A stretch of DNA of 64,000 bases from Lycocorax pyrrhopterus obiensis (GCA_014706295.1 JACSVZ010000008.1:1933376-1997375); one strand, 5' to 3'. Counted from the stretch's first letter, positions 10,437 to 23,386 are shown. Numbers and translations are program-made. Notes: generated by a model not told the origin, from the sequence alone.

Positions 10437-13400
10437 CAGCAGAACTTGAGGAACGTTCGGCCTTTGCATCCCAGTTCTCTTTGCTACTCCAGCACTTTGT
10501 AAAATCCCAGCACCCAGAGCGTGGCACTGCCACCACCTTTCATTTCAATACCATTTAATAAGGAATGGTTGCTCAGGATCTTTTTCAGGTCATGTAAGGA
10601 AATTACTATGTCTGATTTATACCTTGAAACTGCATGCTGGGATTTCTGAATGCTCTGGGATGTTTCTAGAACATTTCAGAAAAAAACCCCCAAACTATTA
10701 GTGGACAACACCAGTTTCTGCCACATCACACTTCCAAGGTTATGTTGCCCCCTGGGGATGACCTGGAGTTCCCAGTGTGTATCCAGGTGATTTTCTTGGG
10801 GCAGGACACCCTGACACTTCCAAATCAAGGGACAGAAGCACAGCAGCAGGTGGCTGTACCCCTCCTAAGCCACCTGCTCCACCTCAGAGCCGTTGGGGGG
10901 AATGACTTGGAAGAGTTACAAAAATATCAGCCCCAAACTGAAATGCAGATCTCTGGCAGCTCAGTACAGCCTGGGATTTCAGCACTTTCCCATCTGACGT
11001 TGGCCTGAACCTGAAAAAAAGGGTTGCAGGATGAATTGTCCAAGTAAATTATGGATCTGGGAACATCTCTGGCGTTTTCATCCTAGAGATGAAATAATCC
11101 AAGACGACCTCAACCATTTCATCTCACTGTCCCTCATTCCCTGCCCAGCCCCTCCAGAGCTGCTGCTGGAACAAGGAATAGGAGCGAGGCACAAGTCTCC
11201 ATGCAGTCCCCAGACTGGTGAAAATCCAGCTGGATTTGTTTCTGAGTGCCACAGGAGCTGGAATGTCACCTTGCTGGTGAGCACGGGGCCTCTCTGCAGA
11301 AAGCAGCTCTGATGCAGCGAGGCTGCCTGGGCTCTGCTGGGTGCTGGTGTCCAACAGCTCCTGGGGGCTCTGGAGACACCCGGGCCAAGGGCAGTGGAGC
11401 AGGATGCTCTTCTCTGCCCTTGGAATGTGCTCAAGGAGCTGGGACAATGTTCCATTTGCAAGCTGTCAGTGGGGGCCATGTGCTGGTTTTGGTGTGAATT
11501 GTGCTAAATCCAGCCTGGCAGCTAAACCTGACTTAACGTGCAGAGAGTGAGGCCAAGACTTGGCAGAGAAGCTGCTAAACTGACCTGGAGATACAGGACT
11601 GGCAGGGAACCCCTTTAAACTACTGAATTCCCTTCCCACTTTCAAACGGGCAGGTTTTTCCCTCCGAGTGTGTGAAGGTTCTTCCCCTGGGTTTTGGGGA
11701 TGTCCCCCAGGCACCTCGAGGTTAAGAGGAAGAGATCTGCCCACGAGCGTTGGGATGGGTGAGTTATATCCATCTCTACTTAGTCATTGTTCCTTTTTGC
11801 TGGCTTTAATATAATTGCTCCCAGAGGAGAGAACATTTCAAGATTCCCAAATTCCAGGAAATACTCCATTCCAGTTTGTAAATCTCTGAATTGTTAGTGA
11901 CCTTAAAAATTTCCACTGCTGCAAGTGCAGAGGGACAATTTCCTTTGGGAATCACAGCCAAGGCTCTGGTCTGGGGGGAGAGACACCAGGGAGTGCTGCC
12001 TTCGTGGGAGCCACGTGAAGGAGAGACTAAATCAGGGAGCAGAAAAACTGATTTGGGAGAAAATCAACCTGGCCAGAATTCTGCTCCCATTTAGATAAAA
12101 AAACTCCCCAAAACCCCCTCTCTTTGATTCCAGACAAATCAGTTCAGCCAATACTGGGCTCGGAGAAATTGCTACAAGTGCCTGAGTGGTTGGAGTAGCC
12201 AGAGGATTATCTTGGTCTCCATCAAGGTAAACAATCCAGGAGCATTTTTAAGCAGCAACCACAGAGCACTGAGAGAAAAGCAGAGATTTATACAGTAATG
12301 AAAGAGAAAGAGGTGGTTCAGATCTAATCCCATTATGGGTCAGCTCCAGCGCTGGGAGGTTTTTATTTCTTGGCTGTGCTGCCGAGAACAGAGAGCCCAA
12401 GCCAATGTCCCAGTCCCCACCTTTCCCACCCAGCCCAGGCTTCTGCTGTTCCTGCCCATCCCAGGGCCACCAGCCCTCCCCTCCCCTCCTGATCCTCCAC
12501 TCCTCAGCCTGGATAACCCCAGCTGAGACGTGGCAAGTTGCATATTTATGCATTAATTACCGCCGTAAGCAGCAATTACAAACCCAAACAAAATTCTGCA
12601 TCAATGGCCAAGTGAGCCAGGCACTGCTGGAGCCGGGCAGCTCTCTGTTTTCATCCTAAACAGAGGCTCAGGAAGGAATCACAGCTCCAAGAAGTCCGGA
12701 ATTAAGGAGAAATGTATTTCTCTGCCACGTTTTATTTCGTGAATACATTTAAGTGAAATTACGGCTCTCTCTGTTGCAAATCCTATTGGAGGGTACGTCA
12801 AGGAAGCGGTAAATGAAGGTGCAGGCACTCGGCAGCATCCTGAGGGATCTGTGTCTGTCCGGGTGGGCAGCAATGTCCTTTTCCATGGTTCTGGGTACTC
12901 TCTACCCATGTGAAGGCAGAAGAATTCCATGAGCTGAGCGCTCAGCGAAGAGGATCTGCTTTCAGCCCACCTCTGTTGTATCTTTTGAGGAGAACCTCAG
13001 GGTTTACACCACCCTGTCACCACAGAAAGGCGTGCAGGGAGGGAGCTGCACAGCAAAGCCACCTGTGGGTAGAATTACTGGGAAGAGCAACGTATTTGTG
13101 GGAAACGTATCCTGGCTGACACAACTACCTGGGGAAAATAAGAGCAAAATTAGACCCGACTCTCTTCCCTGTAAAAGTCAGTTCTGATACAAGAATCCAA
13201 CAGCCTGCAAGGAATAGATTCTACACATTTTGTCCTGCTCTGGCTTAAAGCTGATGTGTTCCTGGCAGAGCCTTTCAGGCTGGTGCTGACACCTAAATTA
13301 TCAGCCTCTCAACATCTGCCCTCAGAGAACTTGGCTCTGTGAGCCCGGCAATAAAAACCCCAGACATTTCTCCCCAGATATTGGAATGGTCACGATCTGG

Positions 13401-13633
13401 GTGAGGCAGTGCAGTCCCGGCTGCCAGTGGGAAGCCCAGGAATGCAAACTGGGCTCGAGGCAATGCAAAGCACCACCAGCACTCCGGAGCTGATCATCCC
13501 TGGCACATCCCAGTGCACAGGGACAGGCAGAGGAGCAGCCAAGGAGCTGAGAGGACAAAGCCAGTCAGGAGCTTCCAACAGCAGCTGCTGAGGACAAGAG
13601 CTGGTGTCTGGGAAGACACTGGAGGAGAAGAGT
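10437..13633. other. Unique non-coding DNA with AT-rich homeodomain-type islands
   Basis: No gene is supported. The segment 12536-12600 holds TTTATGCATTAATTA and a nearby CAATTA. The segment 12705-12800 is an AT-rich stretch of similar character. Both resemble vertebrate conserved non-coding elements, but conservation cannot be seen from one sequence. The largest frame, 133 codons at 11078-11479 on the minus strand, has no domain. Confidence 0.5.
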
Positions 13634-13842
13634 CATGGAATTATAAAATCCTTCAGGCTGGAAAAGCCCTACAGGATCACCGAGTGCACCCTGTGCCCGA
13701 TGCCCACCTTGTCCCCAGCCCAGAGCACTGAGTGCCACCTCCAGCCCTTCCTTGGACACCTCCAGGAATGGGGACTCCAAACCTCCCTGGGCAGCCCCTG
13801 CCAAGGCCTGAGCACCCTTTCCATGCAGAAATTCCTGCTGCT
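13634..13842 (-). mobile_element. CR1 LINE 3' end, B-type
   Basis: A minus-strand, 5'-truncated copy. The 3' end lies at ATGGAATTATAAAATCC. The body contains GGCAGCCCCTGCCAAGG and ends near CCTGCTGCTGATGTCC. Most of it is nearly identical to the other B-type copies at 45268, 51398 and 60818. Confidence 0.9.
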
Positions 13843-16800
13843 GATGTCCAAGGAAGGAATATTCTTTTCCCATTCTCCCGGAGGGTCCGTAAGTCATGAG
13901 CACAGACCTCTGTCCTGTACCTGCCTGCATCCTAAATGTACCCACCTGGCCTTTTCCATCCTGCTGGCACCTGTGGTTATTTGGATTCATTCTCCCTGGG
14001 TATTTTACCCTTTTCTTACCCTCATTTCTGTGCTCACAACTCCTGCAAAGTGGCCAATGTTTTCACCCTCCTTTCTTTCACAGACCTCGCCATAACAGAA
14101 CATTTTGCTGTAAGTGACAACTTGCAGTGGCTTATTTGTGCTTCAAGATTTTGATACCAGACAAATTCTCCTGGGATGCCCCAAATCCCCAATCAGCTGG
14201 AAAATGAGGAAGAATGCAAAGCTGCAGATCAATGGAAATTCATTTTCCGCCATGTCCAGCTAAGTTTCAAACCCAGCTGACAAGTTCTGGGTGCTGTGGT
14301 GAGCAGAGCCAGCTCTGGTTACCCCTGGGCCTTTTCTTGTGTCACTGCATAGCTGCAGGAACTTTAGGGAGAGTCCTTTAGGGAGGATGATTTAGGAACA
14401 GATCCACTTTGGGGAGGAAGAGCCCAGTGCTGAGATACAATTCAACCAAAGCTCCAACCACAGAGCCTTTAAAATTATCTATAACTGTATCTTGAACAGG
14501 GAAAATAAATTAATGGGTGTGCATGGGAGAGACAAGTCACGGAGATAAGGATCATATAAAATAAATAAATCTACCGAGGCTACATAAATACTGCACCAGA
14601 GATCTGGGATTGATCCTATTCTCCTGGTGAGGATGGAGACACTGATGTGGGAGAGTGCTCCAGTTCAGGTCACTTCTGAAGGACTGTCCTTCAGCTGTGC
14701 ACTGCAGGGAGCTCTGGGAGCACGGGAACCGTGCTCCTGGAGGATAAAACCATGAAATCCAGGAATGGTGTGGCTGTTCCAGCAGCCACTTCAGGCACCA
14801 GGCTGCAGAGAGTCTGCATGACTGTACACGCTGGGGAGATGTGGGATCCCCAGCAGGAACTGCTCCAACCTACACCACACTTTAGTCCATCCAAAAATTC
14901 CCACAGCGGGCTCCTCGCTTGGATGTTGGCTCAGAGGAAGCCCCCGTGCTCCAGCCAGCTTTGATTTGACTTCAAAGAGAAACCACAATGTCTTAAAAAC
15001 ACCTCACAGGAGGGTGCTCGGAGGAGGCTGCGATAGCTTTCCTAACTCAACACCAACATGTTGCCTTTTCCCTGGCTGGCCAAGCCGTGGGATTGCAGCA
15101 GCTCTGCCGAGTGGTGCCCACCAAAGAGCTAAATCGGAATTTGTATTCCTTTCTCAGAGCGATGCCAAGCACCAGTGGGCACAGCAAAGCCTGAACTGAA
15201 GCCTTGGCATGTTCTGAAGCCAATATTTCTATTTTCAGCCGAGTTTCTCCGGGAAGGGAAGTTCACATAACCATTCCATGCCGCTGCCTTTTTGTCCTTC
15301 CCCCAAAATTCTTTGATAGCAGCATCAAAGCTATTAAGATGCAAATCACTTCAGGAAAGCAGCAGCCAAGAGAGAGGAGAGCGATTCCCAAACGTCCCTA
15401 TGAGGGGATGTGCTGCAGTTTCACTTCCTGTTCATTAAACCTAAGGAAAATCCATGGAAAACCAGTTGTTCCCAGTGTCCAGGAGAGGGAAAGGCCCCCA
15501 GAGCCCAGTGAGGAGATGGGAACCACAAGGAGCCTGGAATTCACCCCTCCTTTTACTCAGAGCAAGACTTTTAGGTTCAGCAGCATTTCTCCGTTCATCC
15601 ACAAGGATGATCTCTCCCTGAAAACTGTTTTTAAGAGGAACACACTGAGAAGGGATAAATAGCCAAATATTTGAAGCACTGATAACATCGTGCCATAGCT
15701 CTTATCACCTGGAATAAAGCAGGGAGGCTTTCAGGAAGGAATGTTATATCCCGCTTTCGTACCCATAAAAGCTGGAATTTCCCATCACTGTATTAAAACC
15801 TGAACTTCTCCCACTGTAAATATATTTTTTTCCCTTCCCAGAGAGCGTGGAAAACAGCTCTGGGAGCATCTCTGCAGTTCTTTTAAAGCCAGAGCCAGGC
15901 ACTGCTGCAACCTCATCTCCCTCAATCTAACTCCATCCACGAGACCTGTAGAGGGCAGTGGATAAAAGAAAATCAAGCACCAGAAAGGGCCGTAAATGTT
16001 AAATGCAAATTAAAAAAAAAAATTGGGAGCTCATCTAATGACTTCCTCATATTGAAAAGCTTCCAGGTAATTCCATGGATTAACGGATTACTGCAATGGG
16101 ATTTTTCCAAGCCCAAATCCCAGGCTCTCTGGCAGATTGCACTGACAGGCTTTACAGCAGAGCTCTTCCCTTGGGATTTACATTTTTTTTTTCCCAGCAG
16201 AAATCTTGCACCTAACCTAAAATGTTCAGCTGGCCCTCCCACTGCCATGGTGCTCATGGGCAAACAAGAACTTCCCCTTCCTCCATGGAAAGCCACATTA
16301 AGCCAAGGAAAAGGGAAGATACAGCTGAGCAAAGCCGAGTGTTTACACAATATACAACAGTGCAACATCAGTGCTCAAATTAATATCCATTTAATATCAA
16401 ACCAGCCAGGACCTGGAGCAGAAAGCAGCCTCCTGGATGATTCCTCTGTGGCTTTCAGGCACGCTGCTAATAACTTCATTATCCATTTGGCGTATACAAT
16501 TAACTCATTACTGATGGAATATGTAAAATCCAGGGTAAAACTCCAATTAGGCACAGCAGATAAAAGCATTACAGCAGGTACAGGATCCTTTGCCTTATCT
16601 TGCACATGAGAGCATTAATCAATACAGCACCCATGCTTATGATCACCTCGTTTCAGCCGTGCTCTAGTAACTTCTCCCAGCTCTGTAAACCTCGTGCAAT
16701 TCCGAAATTGGCTCTGCAATTACCACAGGCAGAGTTCTCCACACCTTCGTTAATGCCCCGTTTACCTCTGGAATGCAGATTAGATCTGCAAAGGCACCGA

Positions 16801-17603
16801 AACCACCAGGAACTGGGAAGGCAGCGAAATAAAGCTTGAAAATGTGTGTGCTAAAGGTGATGCCAGGGTGTTAATACGGAAAGGCCCCTCGGTCTGGAGC
16901 TGCTGGGGAGGGGAACTGGGAGCTGCCCCAGTGAGTCACTGGTCCCTGCTGCATCCAGCCCCTCCGGAAAGGCAGAGACATCAAAGCAGGGAGTCAGTGC
17001 TGCGTTCTCCTTCTGCCAGACTCCGGCTGAGTCACCGCATTATAAATTGCCACTGCTCCCGAGGAGTCAGACACTGACAATTCACTCTTACCTGCTGCAT
17101 TTTTTAACCTTGTTTGTGATATTTTTTTTTCCCCTCCCCCTGCCACCGTTTCCTCTCCTTCCCGTCAGTGTTCCCGGTTGTATCAGTTCCCCCGGATTCA
17201 AAAAGGGATGGAGAGCTAATGGCTGCTCTTGTAATGCACGTTGGTGAAGGAAAACACTCACATGGACTTCTGGGCCTTCCTCACACTCCAGCAGAGTTGC
17301 TGCAGTGTCCCAGAGTGAGAGCCTGTAGGAGTGAAAAACTGGGACGATGCTATTCATGCTCGCAGCTGCATGAAACAAAATCATTTTGCTATCACCTGTT
17401 ACGTAGATCTCTGTGTGTCACAGTAATGTGGGGACACATTTCAGAGGGGGTTCGCAGAGTCTGGAGGAATCCTTCTCCTGGGAGAAATCCACTTTTGGTG
17501 ATGGCACTCTTCCTTCTCCAGAAAGGAGATGGAAATGGTAAAAAAAAAAAAGAAGAAAAGTCCAAAGTGAAAATAAAAGGCAGGTGCAAGCAAGAAAGAA
17601 CTG
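13843..17603. other. Unique non-coding DNA; candidate conserved element near 16.4-16.6 kb
   Basis: No gene or repeat recognised over about 3.7 kb. The part around 16370-16620 is AT-rich, with ATTAATATCCATTTAAT, CATTATCCATTTGG and CAATTAGGCAC. This is the texture of a conserved enhancer-like element. Frames of up to 185 codons over it lack any domain. Confidence 0.5.
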
Positions 17604-17824
17604 TAAGAATGGAACATGGACACGGTGGAATCAGTCCAAGGTTGGACTCGATGATCTTGGAGGTCTTCAGTAAGAATGGAACATGGACACGGTGGAATCA
17701 GTCCAAGGTTGGACTCGATGATCTTGGAGGTCTTCAGTAAGAATGGAACATGGACACGGTGGAGTCAGTCCAAGGTTGGACTGGATGATCCTGGAGGTCT
17801 TTTCCAGCCTTAATGGTTCTGTGA
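17604..17824 (+). repeat. 67-bp tandem repeat (about 3.3 copies) in a C-type CR1 3' end
   Basis: Units begin TAAGAATGGAACATGGACAC at 17604, 17671 and 17738, giving an exact 67-bp period. Units 1 and 2 are identical as far as I can align them. Unit 3 differs at a few positions (GGAGTC for GGAATC, GGATGATCC for CGATGATCT) and continues into the CR1 terminus CTTTTCCAGCCTTAATGG, ending near TTCTGTGAT. The repeat therefore arose within the final part of a CR1 element. Confidence 0.95.
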
Positions 17825-19568
17825 TATCATGATTCAAAAACTGACAGCAACAAAACAAAACCACATGGGCCCTGGGGAGATCAGAAATATTGTTCTGACT
17901 TCATCAGTCACAGAAGGCGCTCACAGCCACATCCACAGGCACCTGCTGAGTGCCAGCCCACACCACAAAGGAGGGCACTCCTGGTTTTGGGAGGAAAGCA
18001 CTGGCAGCGGTACTTTTACTTTCCCACATGGACCGGGTCACAGGGCACCCCCCAGCCTGGCTGGATCATGCTCCCATTGGGCTGGAGGTTGTTCCTCTCT
18101 TTCCATGCAGCCTTTATTCCAGATTCTCAGTCACCCCTGAGTGCTCTCTGACCAGATCGCAGCCAAGTCCAACTGCTTGGGAAATTCTCCCAACCACAGT
18201 GAGAGGCTGGATCTTCCCATGATGAAAAATGAGTGCTCAGGTGCATCATCTCAAAGACCAAATCTCCTGCTCAGGGGCGAGCCATTGGCTCCCTGGCCCA
18301 GACAGAGGCTTCAGCTAAACCCAGGCAGTATTAAAGCCTGCTCTACAAGCAGCCAGACCAGCAGCTGAGATAACCCTAATTTTCTTGTCTGTCCCACTGG
18401 AAAATGACCATGGAGTTGAATACAAATGAAGAGAAGCTGGATTCTTGGAAGCAACGATTTGCTTATGGTTTGCTCCCCTGGGAGTGATCCAAATGCTGTG
18501 CTGAAGCTCTCTCCAGCATCCCTGTGATCAGAGGTTTCCATTTTAACCAAAGGAGTCAGTATGAAAAGATAGGTCTCGCCCAAAAACTGCAGCTTGTGCA
18601 AAGCCACAAATGCAGGTGCAGGGATGGCTGCACTGAACATTCTCAGTGGAGGTGCTGCAGCTGAGGGCTGGGAGCTCTCAGGCTTTGCTTCCCCTGCCTG
18701 GTCCCTTCCAGACACTCCTGCTCTGGATGTGACCTTGTGAAAGCACTGTTTGGGGAGGAGGGAAGGTCTCTGCTAGTAGATGTGAGTATTTGCTGTGATT
18801 TATTTCTACCTGCTCATAAAAATAATTATTTTAAATTATGTAAGGCAGGGATGATAACTGTGAAGAACAAAACCCGAAACCTCAGAGGTGTTTGCTCCAT
18901 TTTATGGCCTCTCACCTTCAAATTTCTTGATCATACGGTTGTGCAGAAAACTTGCTAAAATCAATACTCTACCAATAAAATTGCACAGCAGCAGGAAACC
19001 ATTTGGCTCCTTAGGCCACTGGTAAAAGAGGCAGGGCTTTGTGAATGTACTGCTAATATTCAGGCAGGGAGGTAAGTCACTCAAAAATAAACACATTTAA
19101 TCCAACGACTTCTACAAACAATCCCAAATCTATTTTCATTCTCTCATTAGCAAGTACACTGAGAAGCTTCTGGCAAGCATTGCCATTTGTTTTAGCTCAT
19201 TATAGGAGCTCATTAAAAATAGAAATAAAAAACCTGGAATATCCAAGTGAACTTAATGGGAACAGGGGAAAGCTTCAGTCCCCACCATCAGCACTGCCGC
19301 TCCCAACTTTAATTGGAGCAAAATGAACTTGCATCTTCCTACACCACAATTTACAGGTGAAAGCAAAATCCCTGTGTTTGAAATTGTCTGGGTGCCTGGC
19401 GAAGTCCTCTGGAGGGGTAAAGCATCAGGAGCATCTCAAATTATCCAAACAAGGACTGTTGGTGTCCACCCTCCTCCGGCTTCAGCTGTGCTTTTGGGCA
19501 GCATCGGCTGATTTAATTCTCAGCCCCACAGCCCTGCTTTGCTCTCGGTGCTGGTTTGGGTGTGTTTG
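17825..19568. other. Unique non-coding DNA
   Basis: No gene is supported. AT-rich blocks near 18780-18850 and 19090-19260 include TCATTATAGGAGCTCATTAAAAAT. The largest frame (134 codons on the minus strand, 18311-18715) shows no domain. Confidence 0.5.
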
Positions 19569-19948
19569 TCACAGAATGGCTCAGGCTGAAGGGAGCACAG
19601 AGGGCACCTGGTGGCACCTCCCTGCTGCAGCAGGGCCATCCCAGAGCCCAGGGCACAGCACTGTGTGCACACAGCTCTGGAACAGCCCCAGGGAGGAGAG
19701 CCCAGAGCCTCTCTGGCCAATCTGCTCAGGGCTGGGCACTGGCCAGGGCAGAAGTTGTGCCTCCTGTGCAGGGCAATTGCTGGGCTCAGGCCCTGCCCGT
19801 GGCTCTGGTGCCATTGCTGGGCCCCCGGAGCAGAGCCTGGGCCCTGCCCTGAGCCCTCCCTGCAGCCAGGGCCAGCCAGGGCTGAGGGCCCCTCTCAGCT
19901 GGGGCTCCTCTCGAGGCTGAGCAGCCCCAGCTCCCTCAGCCCTTCCCC
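19569..19948 (-). mobile_element. CR1-like LINE 3' end, D-type
   Basis: A minus-strand, GC-rich copy. Its 3' end is CACAGAATGGCTCAGG, and its 5' end corresponds to the CR1 ORF2 remnant LRELGLLSLER. The block 19670-19940 matches 40860-41171 in inverted orientation with about one difference, far closer than other pairs in the window. Frames of up to 187 codons on both strands are GC-rich shadows. Confidence 0.85.
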
Positions 19949-20825
19949 ATAAAAGACAAAATCAGGTGCTCAGGGCAAGCACCAGGGTGCTTGGAACCTC
20001 AACAGGGTTGTGACATCCATTTCCTGTTCCACCAGACCTTTCATTCCTGATCCATGTTTGTTTAAAATCACCGGATAGGTATTTAAGTATATCCACTATT
20101 TGGGATATTCTACGTGTTTTTTTCCCTCAGAAGAAAAGCAAGGGAATTTGATCATTGCCTGACTCTGGACTCACCCCAGCTGAATTTTCCCTGGTTTCAG
20201 ACAGAAGTGGAATTTTCCCTCTCTCTCCAAACTGGCCCAATGCCCCTAAGAAGCTGCCTGTGCTCTGAAGTGGCTCTTAGGAGATTTAACAGTGCTGAGG
20301 TGGCTTTAAATCAATTCTGCTCGAGGAGATTTTTTTTCTTTTTCAGAATGAGTGCTCATTCTTAGTCTATTTCTCTTTACTAGAAAACAGAGGATAATTA
20401 AGAGAAAACATTGCCATAAATCAACAGGGCGGGAAAAAAAAGAGAGAACAAACCTTGTACCTAAATGAAGGCATTTCACAATTTCAAACAGCAAGAATTT
20501 CACTCAGTTACATTCCGATTTCTGTTCTTATTTTGCCATAAACCGGTAGATTTTTGCCTGAACCAGAAACCCTGTGCACGCAGTTGTTGTTTTCCATGAC
20601 TCCAGCACAAGCAGCTCCTCCTGCCCTTCCCAGGCATGCGAGAGAGCCCAACCACATTTTCAGGAGCAGCAGGACATTCACCTGGAACAACCTAGGAGGG
20701 GCAAGAAAGCCCAACCCTCCTTTTGCACTTTTCTGAATAAAACAATGACACTGACCAAAAATAAATAAAAAAAGGAGCAAGAAATAGAAATTCCACTCAC
20801 ACTGGAATTAGGATCCAGTAGAACA
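19949..20825. other. Unique non-coding DNA
   Basis: No gene or repeat recognised. The interval is AT-rich with several T and A homopolymers. Confidence 0.5.
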
Positions 20826-20917
20826 ACAGAATCATTAAGGATGAAAAAGGCCTCCAAGGTTATCAATTCCAACTTTGGACTGAATACCATCATGTCCATT
20901 CGGTTTTTGAACAACAG
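20826..20917 (-). mobile_element. CR1 LINE 3' fragment, C-type
   Basis: A short, diverged tail (ACAGAATCATTAAGG, then AAGGCCTCCAAGG, ACTGAATACCATCATGTCC). It is 5'-truncated after about 90 bp. The divergence marks it as an old insertion. Confidence 0.75.
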
Positions 20918-22696
20918 TTGATTCAGGTGAAACTGACAAAATGTCAGTGTCCAACAGTAAATGAATTTATTTTAAACCATATTGTAAGGGAGAGAATTTG
21001 CTTTCCTTTTCAGTGTCTCTCCTTTTTACCCTTGAAATGTTCTTGCTTAAGTCTCCTCAGAGGTCCTGCTGAAGCTGGTGACAGGGACAAATGGGAAATC
21101 AAGAAGAAGGCAAAAGGCAAGAAGGGTTAAGCTGATGACAGAAGCATTGCTGGCTCCAAAAAAACCAACTAACAATCTATATCCCAGAGAATCTGGTGGG
21201 TGAGACCACTCTCATCCCAATGAGGTTTTATCCTGTTCTGCTGAGGAGTGATCCTGCCTTCCTTTATCCCAAGTGTGCAAGGAATGGATTGGAATAGCTG
21301 CAGATCAGTTACATCTGTTCATCCTAAAACCAGTGTCAGGCATCGCAGCAGAGTCTCCCAACAGGGCTGGCGGAAGCATGGAAAGGATATTTTTCCAAAG
21401 GCTCTTCGTCACCTTCAGCAGGAATGATGTCTTTACCTACTGTATTTTTTCAAGTGGTATCTGCTTCATGTTTTGTTTTGGTCTCCTCTGCCTTTTACAT
21501 TTGAAAAGCTCCTGGGAAGTCTGAAAGGAAAAAGGACAGAGGGACACGTTGAATGAGATGTTAAATTAAAGCCATGCATATTCAATTTGCCTTTGTGTTG
21601 GAATTGTGGCTATTCTGTGTTTCTTCAGGAAAAAAAAAAGGAGAGATTGCAGAGTTTTCTTCCTTCGTAATTTTTTTCTTTTTAAAATGAATCATCTGGA
21701 TGAATCCTGGTCCCAGTCCTAGAGGAAGGCATGTGATGGAGTTTTAACACCAGCGAGCAGTTGCCCATTTGGAACAGATTTGGTTAAATTCTTTCACATC
21801 AATGTTTCCCACTGCCAAGCACCATTTCGACTGTGAAATGTCCTTCCGATGATCAGGTGCAGATGGCGTAGGAGATTCCTGAAGCTGGGAATACAGAGCT
21901 TGGACAGATTGGTTGGATTCGTAGCTTGAGCAGTTTTTCACCTCTTGGAAGCTGCAGGAGTGCAGTTACCCCTTGGGTTGATATTCTACAACCCATAGAA
22001 ACCCCAGGGTATTTTAAACTCATTTTACGTGACCAGTGCTTGATATCTGATGGGTCTGTAACCCCATCTAACATCAAGTTCCGACTACAATTTTAACACC
22101 CAAAGTGTCAGGTTTTGAGGAATTTCCATATGGATGGAAGTTGAATAATCAGATTTCCATTTTACCTACAGAAATAAGTAAATAATAAACTTACAGATGT
22201 GCTATGAGTTAATCCCATTTCATCCCACAACCTCTTTGTCTCTTGGGCAATCCTTTGGTTTATTCTTAGAAGTTTTTCCTTAAAACAGTTTCATCATGAC
22301 CTTTGGCCATTTGGTTGTGCTCATTTACTCCTTCAATGACAGAAGTGAAACTCTTTTCCTCATGCTGTCAGGAGATTTTAGTGCCCTTGCAGAAATCTTG
22401 CATTGATCCTGAAAAAGCAGAGTGGGACTCTTCATGGAATAAATTGCCTAACTCTTGCCACATGCCTGGACCCCAACTCTTCATCTACGTGATGGTGAAA
22501 TTCAATTTATAAATTGCTAATTCAATTTATAAATTAGCTAGAAACAAGCTAATTTATTAAATACAGTCTCACCCATGAACAGCACAGTTAGGTGAAAAGA
22601 TGCTGATGTGAAAAAAGTAATTTTGTTTGCAAATTTTCCATGGAGTGAAACAGAAGTGCACATGGAATTTATCCCGAGCAAATTCCTGAACGGATG
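20918..22696. other. Unique non-coding DNA with a 20-bp tandem duplication
   Basis: No gene is supported. At 22500-22539 the sequence ATTCAATTTATAAATT occurs twice with a 20-bp period, and each copy contains the palindrome AATTTATAAATT. Confidence 0.55.
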
Positions 22697-22780
22697 TGGC
22701 GCTTTGCGATACGGTTTAGTGGGCAGAGGTTGGACTGGATGACCTTGGAGGGCTTTTCCAGCCTTAAAGATTCTGGGATT
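22697..22780 (+). mobile_element. CR1 LINE 3' fragment, C/B-type tail
   Basis: The last 80 bp or so of a CR1 copy: GGTTTAGTGGGCAGAGG, then GGTTGGACTGGATGACC and CTTTTCCAGCCTTAAAG, ending at TTCTGGGATT. It is strongly 5'-truncated. Confidence 0.8.
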
Positions 22781-23091
22781 TTTGCTGTACCCTCTGACTC
22801 CCCTCAAGGCCATGAGGTGCCATGCAGAGACCGGTTCCTGTGAGTAAAGTACAACACTGGGATGTAGCAGAAGAGTAAAACCACTTGTACACAGAGAAGG
22901 AGGAAGCAGCAACTCCCGGGGCTTTGATGGAGTTGCCTTAGCAAAAGCACCATTAAAATGTATTTTCTTTCAGCCCACCAAAATCATGTGGTTATCTTCC
23001 TGTCATCTCAAGAAAATTGAGCTCTGCTCGTGTTTAAGGAGACTCTCTCCCTCCTCAGCACCGCTTTCTGCACCAAGGAGGTGCCACCAAA
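22781..23091. other. Unique non-coding DNA
   Basis: A short unique interval between two CR1 fragments of opposite orientation. No feature seen. Confidence 0.5.
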
Positions 23092-23386
23092 TAGAACAGA
23101 ACGGAATCCTCAAGGTTGGAAAAGATCTTTGAGATCATCAAATCCAACCATCCACCAGCACCACCACTGAGTTCAAACCACACCATGTCCCCGAGTGCCA
23201 CATCCACATGGGCTTTGAACATTTCCAGGGATGGGAACTCCACCACTGCCCTGGGCAGCCCCTTCCAGTGCTTAACAACCGTTTCCTCACTGCTGCTGAC
23301 CAGTTAGCTCCCCCCAAAGCTTCAATCCCAACTCTCTCAGCTCCATCCCTCTGATCATCTTGGTGCCTCCTCTGGATTCGCTCCAA
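23092..23386 (-). mobile_element. CR1 LINE 3' end, C-type, internally deleted
   Basis: A minus-strand copy whose tail starts ATAGAACAGAACGG. It reads through ACCATGTCCCCGAGTGCC and GGGATGGGAACTCCACC, then jumps near 23280-23340 to CTGATCATCTTGGTGCC, a more 5' part of the CR1 ORF2 end. Part of the middle is missing. Confidence 0.85.

Noticed and set aside
17168..17740. 190-codon open frame
   Set aside because: Its C-terminal third is the 67-bp tandem repeat of CR1 origin, and the rest has no domain.
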